Of a stretch of 26,055 nt of DNA, positions 25,901-26,055 are shown in pieces (within the stretch, counting starts at the first letter, position 1; the number at the start of each line of letters is the position of its first letter). The notes under the pieces were generated by a model. That model was given only the letters and a program-made list of their open reading frames with translations, was not told where the DNA came from and ran no database searches. This DNA comes from an uncultured Frankiales bacterium. Its GTDB lineage: Bacteria; Actinomycetota; Actinomycetes; Mycobacteriales; SCTD01. Made by a program: the position numbers and the translations under genes. The stretch covers positions 1 to 26,055 of the forward strand of contig CAMLIA010000037.1 of NCBI GenBank assembly GCA_946479905.1, written 5' to 3'.

Positions 25901-26055
25901 CACGCCTCCTGGCAGGTGCGCACGACGGCGTCGACCGCCGCGCCCGTCGCGCCGGGTCCCTGCTGCTGCAGCAGCGCGTCGGTGCCGCTGAACTCCACGA
26001 AGGCGACGCTGACCAGCCGGTGCTCGGCGTCGTCGCTCCCCGTCAGCAGGTGCCG
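22957..26055 (-). CDS. Cyclase-domain / STAND ATPase / TPR protein, 5' end cut by right edge
   Basis: Large signalling protein; 1032 residues are visible and the frame is open to the window edge. The visible N-terminal part is a class III nucleotide cyclase-like domain: RLVSVAFVEFSGTD, then ISKDGGKVMLVAGAP, then LPVRVGVNSGRVFF, then SVKGDAVNLAARL. The first metal position, usually Asp, appears to be Glu. Next comes a LAL/STAND-type ATPase with P-loop GEAGAGRSR (about 230-238), where Arg replaces the usual Lys, and Walker B LVVVEDAQLL. From about 560 onward are TPR-like helices, for example AWEGLGDARFRLAKFAEAAA. Relatives often have a second cyclase domain further N-terminal, which would lie beyond the edge. 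Whether it makes cyclic nucleotide is uncertain. It is convergent with the secreted-protein gene. Confidence 0.85.
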   Translation of the reverse strand, partial: RHLLTGSDDAEHRLVSVAFVEFSGTDALLQQQGPGATGAAVDAVVRTCQEACLRHGVSFWETDISKDGGKVMLVAGAPGSTGDEEDAMLAVAREVVEAGGALPVRVGVNSGRVFFGQFGPAYRRTMSVKGDAVNLAARLCAKAAHGTVLAAATTLGRARTPFATEALPPFRVKGKSEPVFACVVGPPVAAAGADGDDDVRLVGREAELAELRRLWAAAATGSLQVCSLVGEAGAGRSRLARELGRTVDGRVVELRSDPWTATAAYVPVRRVLRELVGVPEEAPPDEAGRALRAALPRIAPELVPWSPLLAVVLGAEVPPTTEVTALDERFRVRRQEEVTSDLLLRLLPGPALVVVEDAQLLDPSTASLLVTLQTRAAGSPWLLLRCLREDAPVAGPERLVLGPLGPQSALELLHLLTEAHPLAPHEADALVTRAGGNPLFLTELAAMAAHATVEELPSSVEGVIAARIDQLTPDDRRLLRTAAVLGLDVDLELLTRVGEQVDVPVRPASLGRLGAFLVSTGPGTRRFRQAVVQATAYEGLPYSRRRLLHGVVGDLLTGRGSDVELSLHFARAGRHEQAWQHARAAAVQAAEARAHAEAAELYVRALDAARALDLGEQVAQAWEGLGDARFRLAKFAEAAAAYGEARRRSQGALDTARLRHKTALCAERSGSYPQALTWSTRARRAVEQAATTPEAIRLVAETLVVRATVRHWQGRHADAARDGSEAARLARAAGALDVAAEALVWLDVSELMLGHGDGSHVREALDVLRRLGNRPWQLGRCLNELGIRAWYADDWDGARLAYRQCHAAFTEAGDLWAAALAQANEAEILLDQGRLEQAEPLLRSALRAGRASAAPGHTAFVLGLLGRYEAARGRSTEALGHLAEARRLYEEIGEPEEVLATRLRTAECQLVAGAPDLALAELAALPPGTADPLLLRVRGLARTARGDAEAGRADLDAAVAAARRRGADHDLVLALAALRRWHQVTGAPEPATLVTELAVLAGRLGIVLGVLPIELPTPRVRSSEGRPAGRAR

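Overview
The window is a very GC-rich, densely packed piece of an actinobacterial chromosome. The evidence is near-total G/C at third codon positions, frequent GTG starts, many 4-base ATGA/GTGA gene overlaps, leaderless-type promoters, a SufR-headed suf operon that uses SufU, and a tkt/ctaB head-to-head pair. From memory, the backbone resembles the Mycobacterium tuberculosis zwf2-tal-tkt/ctaB ... ctaA-ABC-sufR-suf neighbourhood; pgi between tal and zwf is more like Streptomyces. The order or family cannot be fixed from sequence alone.

Layout. (1) 1-5408, minus strand: tkt-tal-pgi-zwf, the pentose phosphate and upper glycolysis operon. tal/pgi and pgi/zwf overlap at GTGA, and zwf runs off the left edge. 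(2) 5530-8162: ctaB (heme O synthase), an ATP-grasp enzyme of unknown substrate, and on the opposite strand ctaA (heme A synthase). The last two overlap tail to tail by 101 bp. ctaA carries a 63-bp palindromic element in frame. (3) 8244-10234: an MFS exporter with its TetR regulator, probably an insertion between ctaA and the ABC genes. (4) 10285-11948, minus strand: a two-gene ABC-2 type exporter. (5) 12050-18246: sufR-sufB-sufD-Rieske ferredoxin-sufC-sufS-sufU-sufT, one Fe-S assembly operon with a SufR-type operator over the start of sufR. (6) 18291-26055: a large ATPase/TPR protein with a C-terminal SARP-like DNA-binding module, a secreted cysteine-rich Ig-like protein, and, convergent to it, a class III cyclase-domain/STAND ATPase/TPR protein that runs off the right edge.

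The first five regions centre on carbon flux (NADPH, pentoses), heme A supply for cytochrome oxidase, and Fe-S cluster supply, so they join respiration and redox metabolism. The last region looks like an accessory signalling module.

Six promoters have a -10-like hexamer placed so that transcription would begin at, or within a base or two of, the start codon (ctaB, ctaA, MFS, ABC ATPase, sufR, SARP-type regulator). No tRNA, rRNA, CRISPR array, transposase or integrase was seen. No gene-free stretch exceeds about 120 bases. The most unusual signal is the palindrome inside ctaA.
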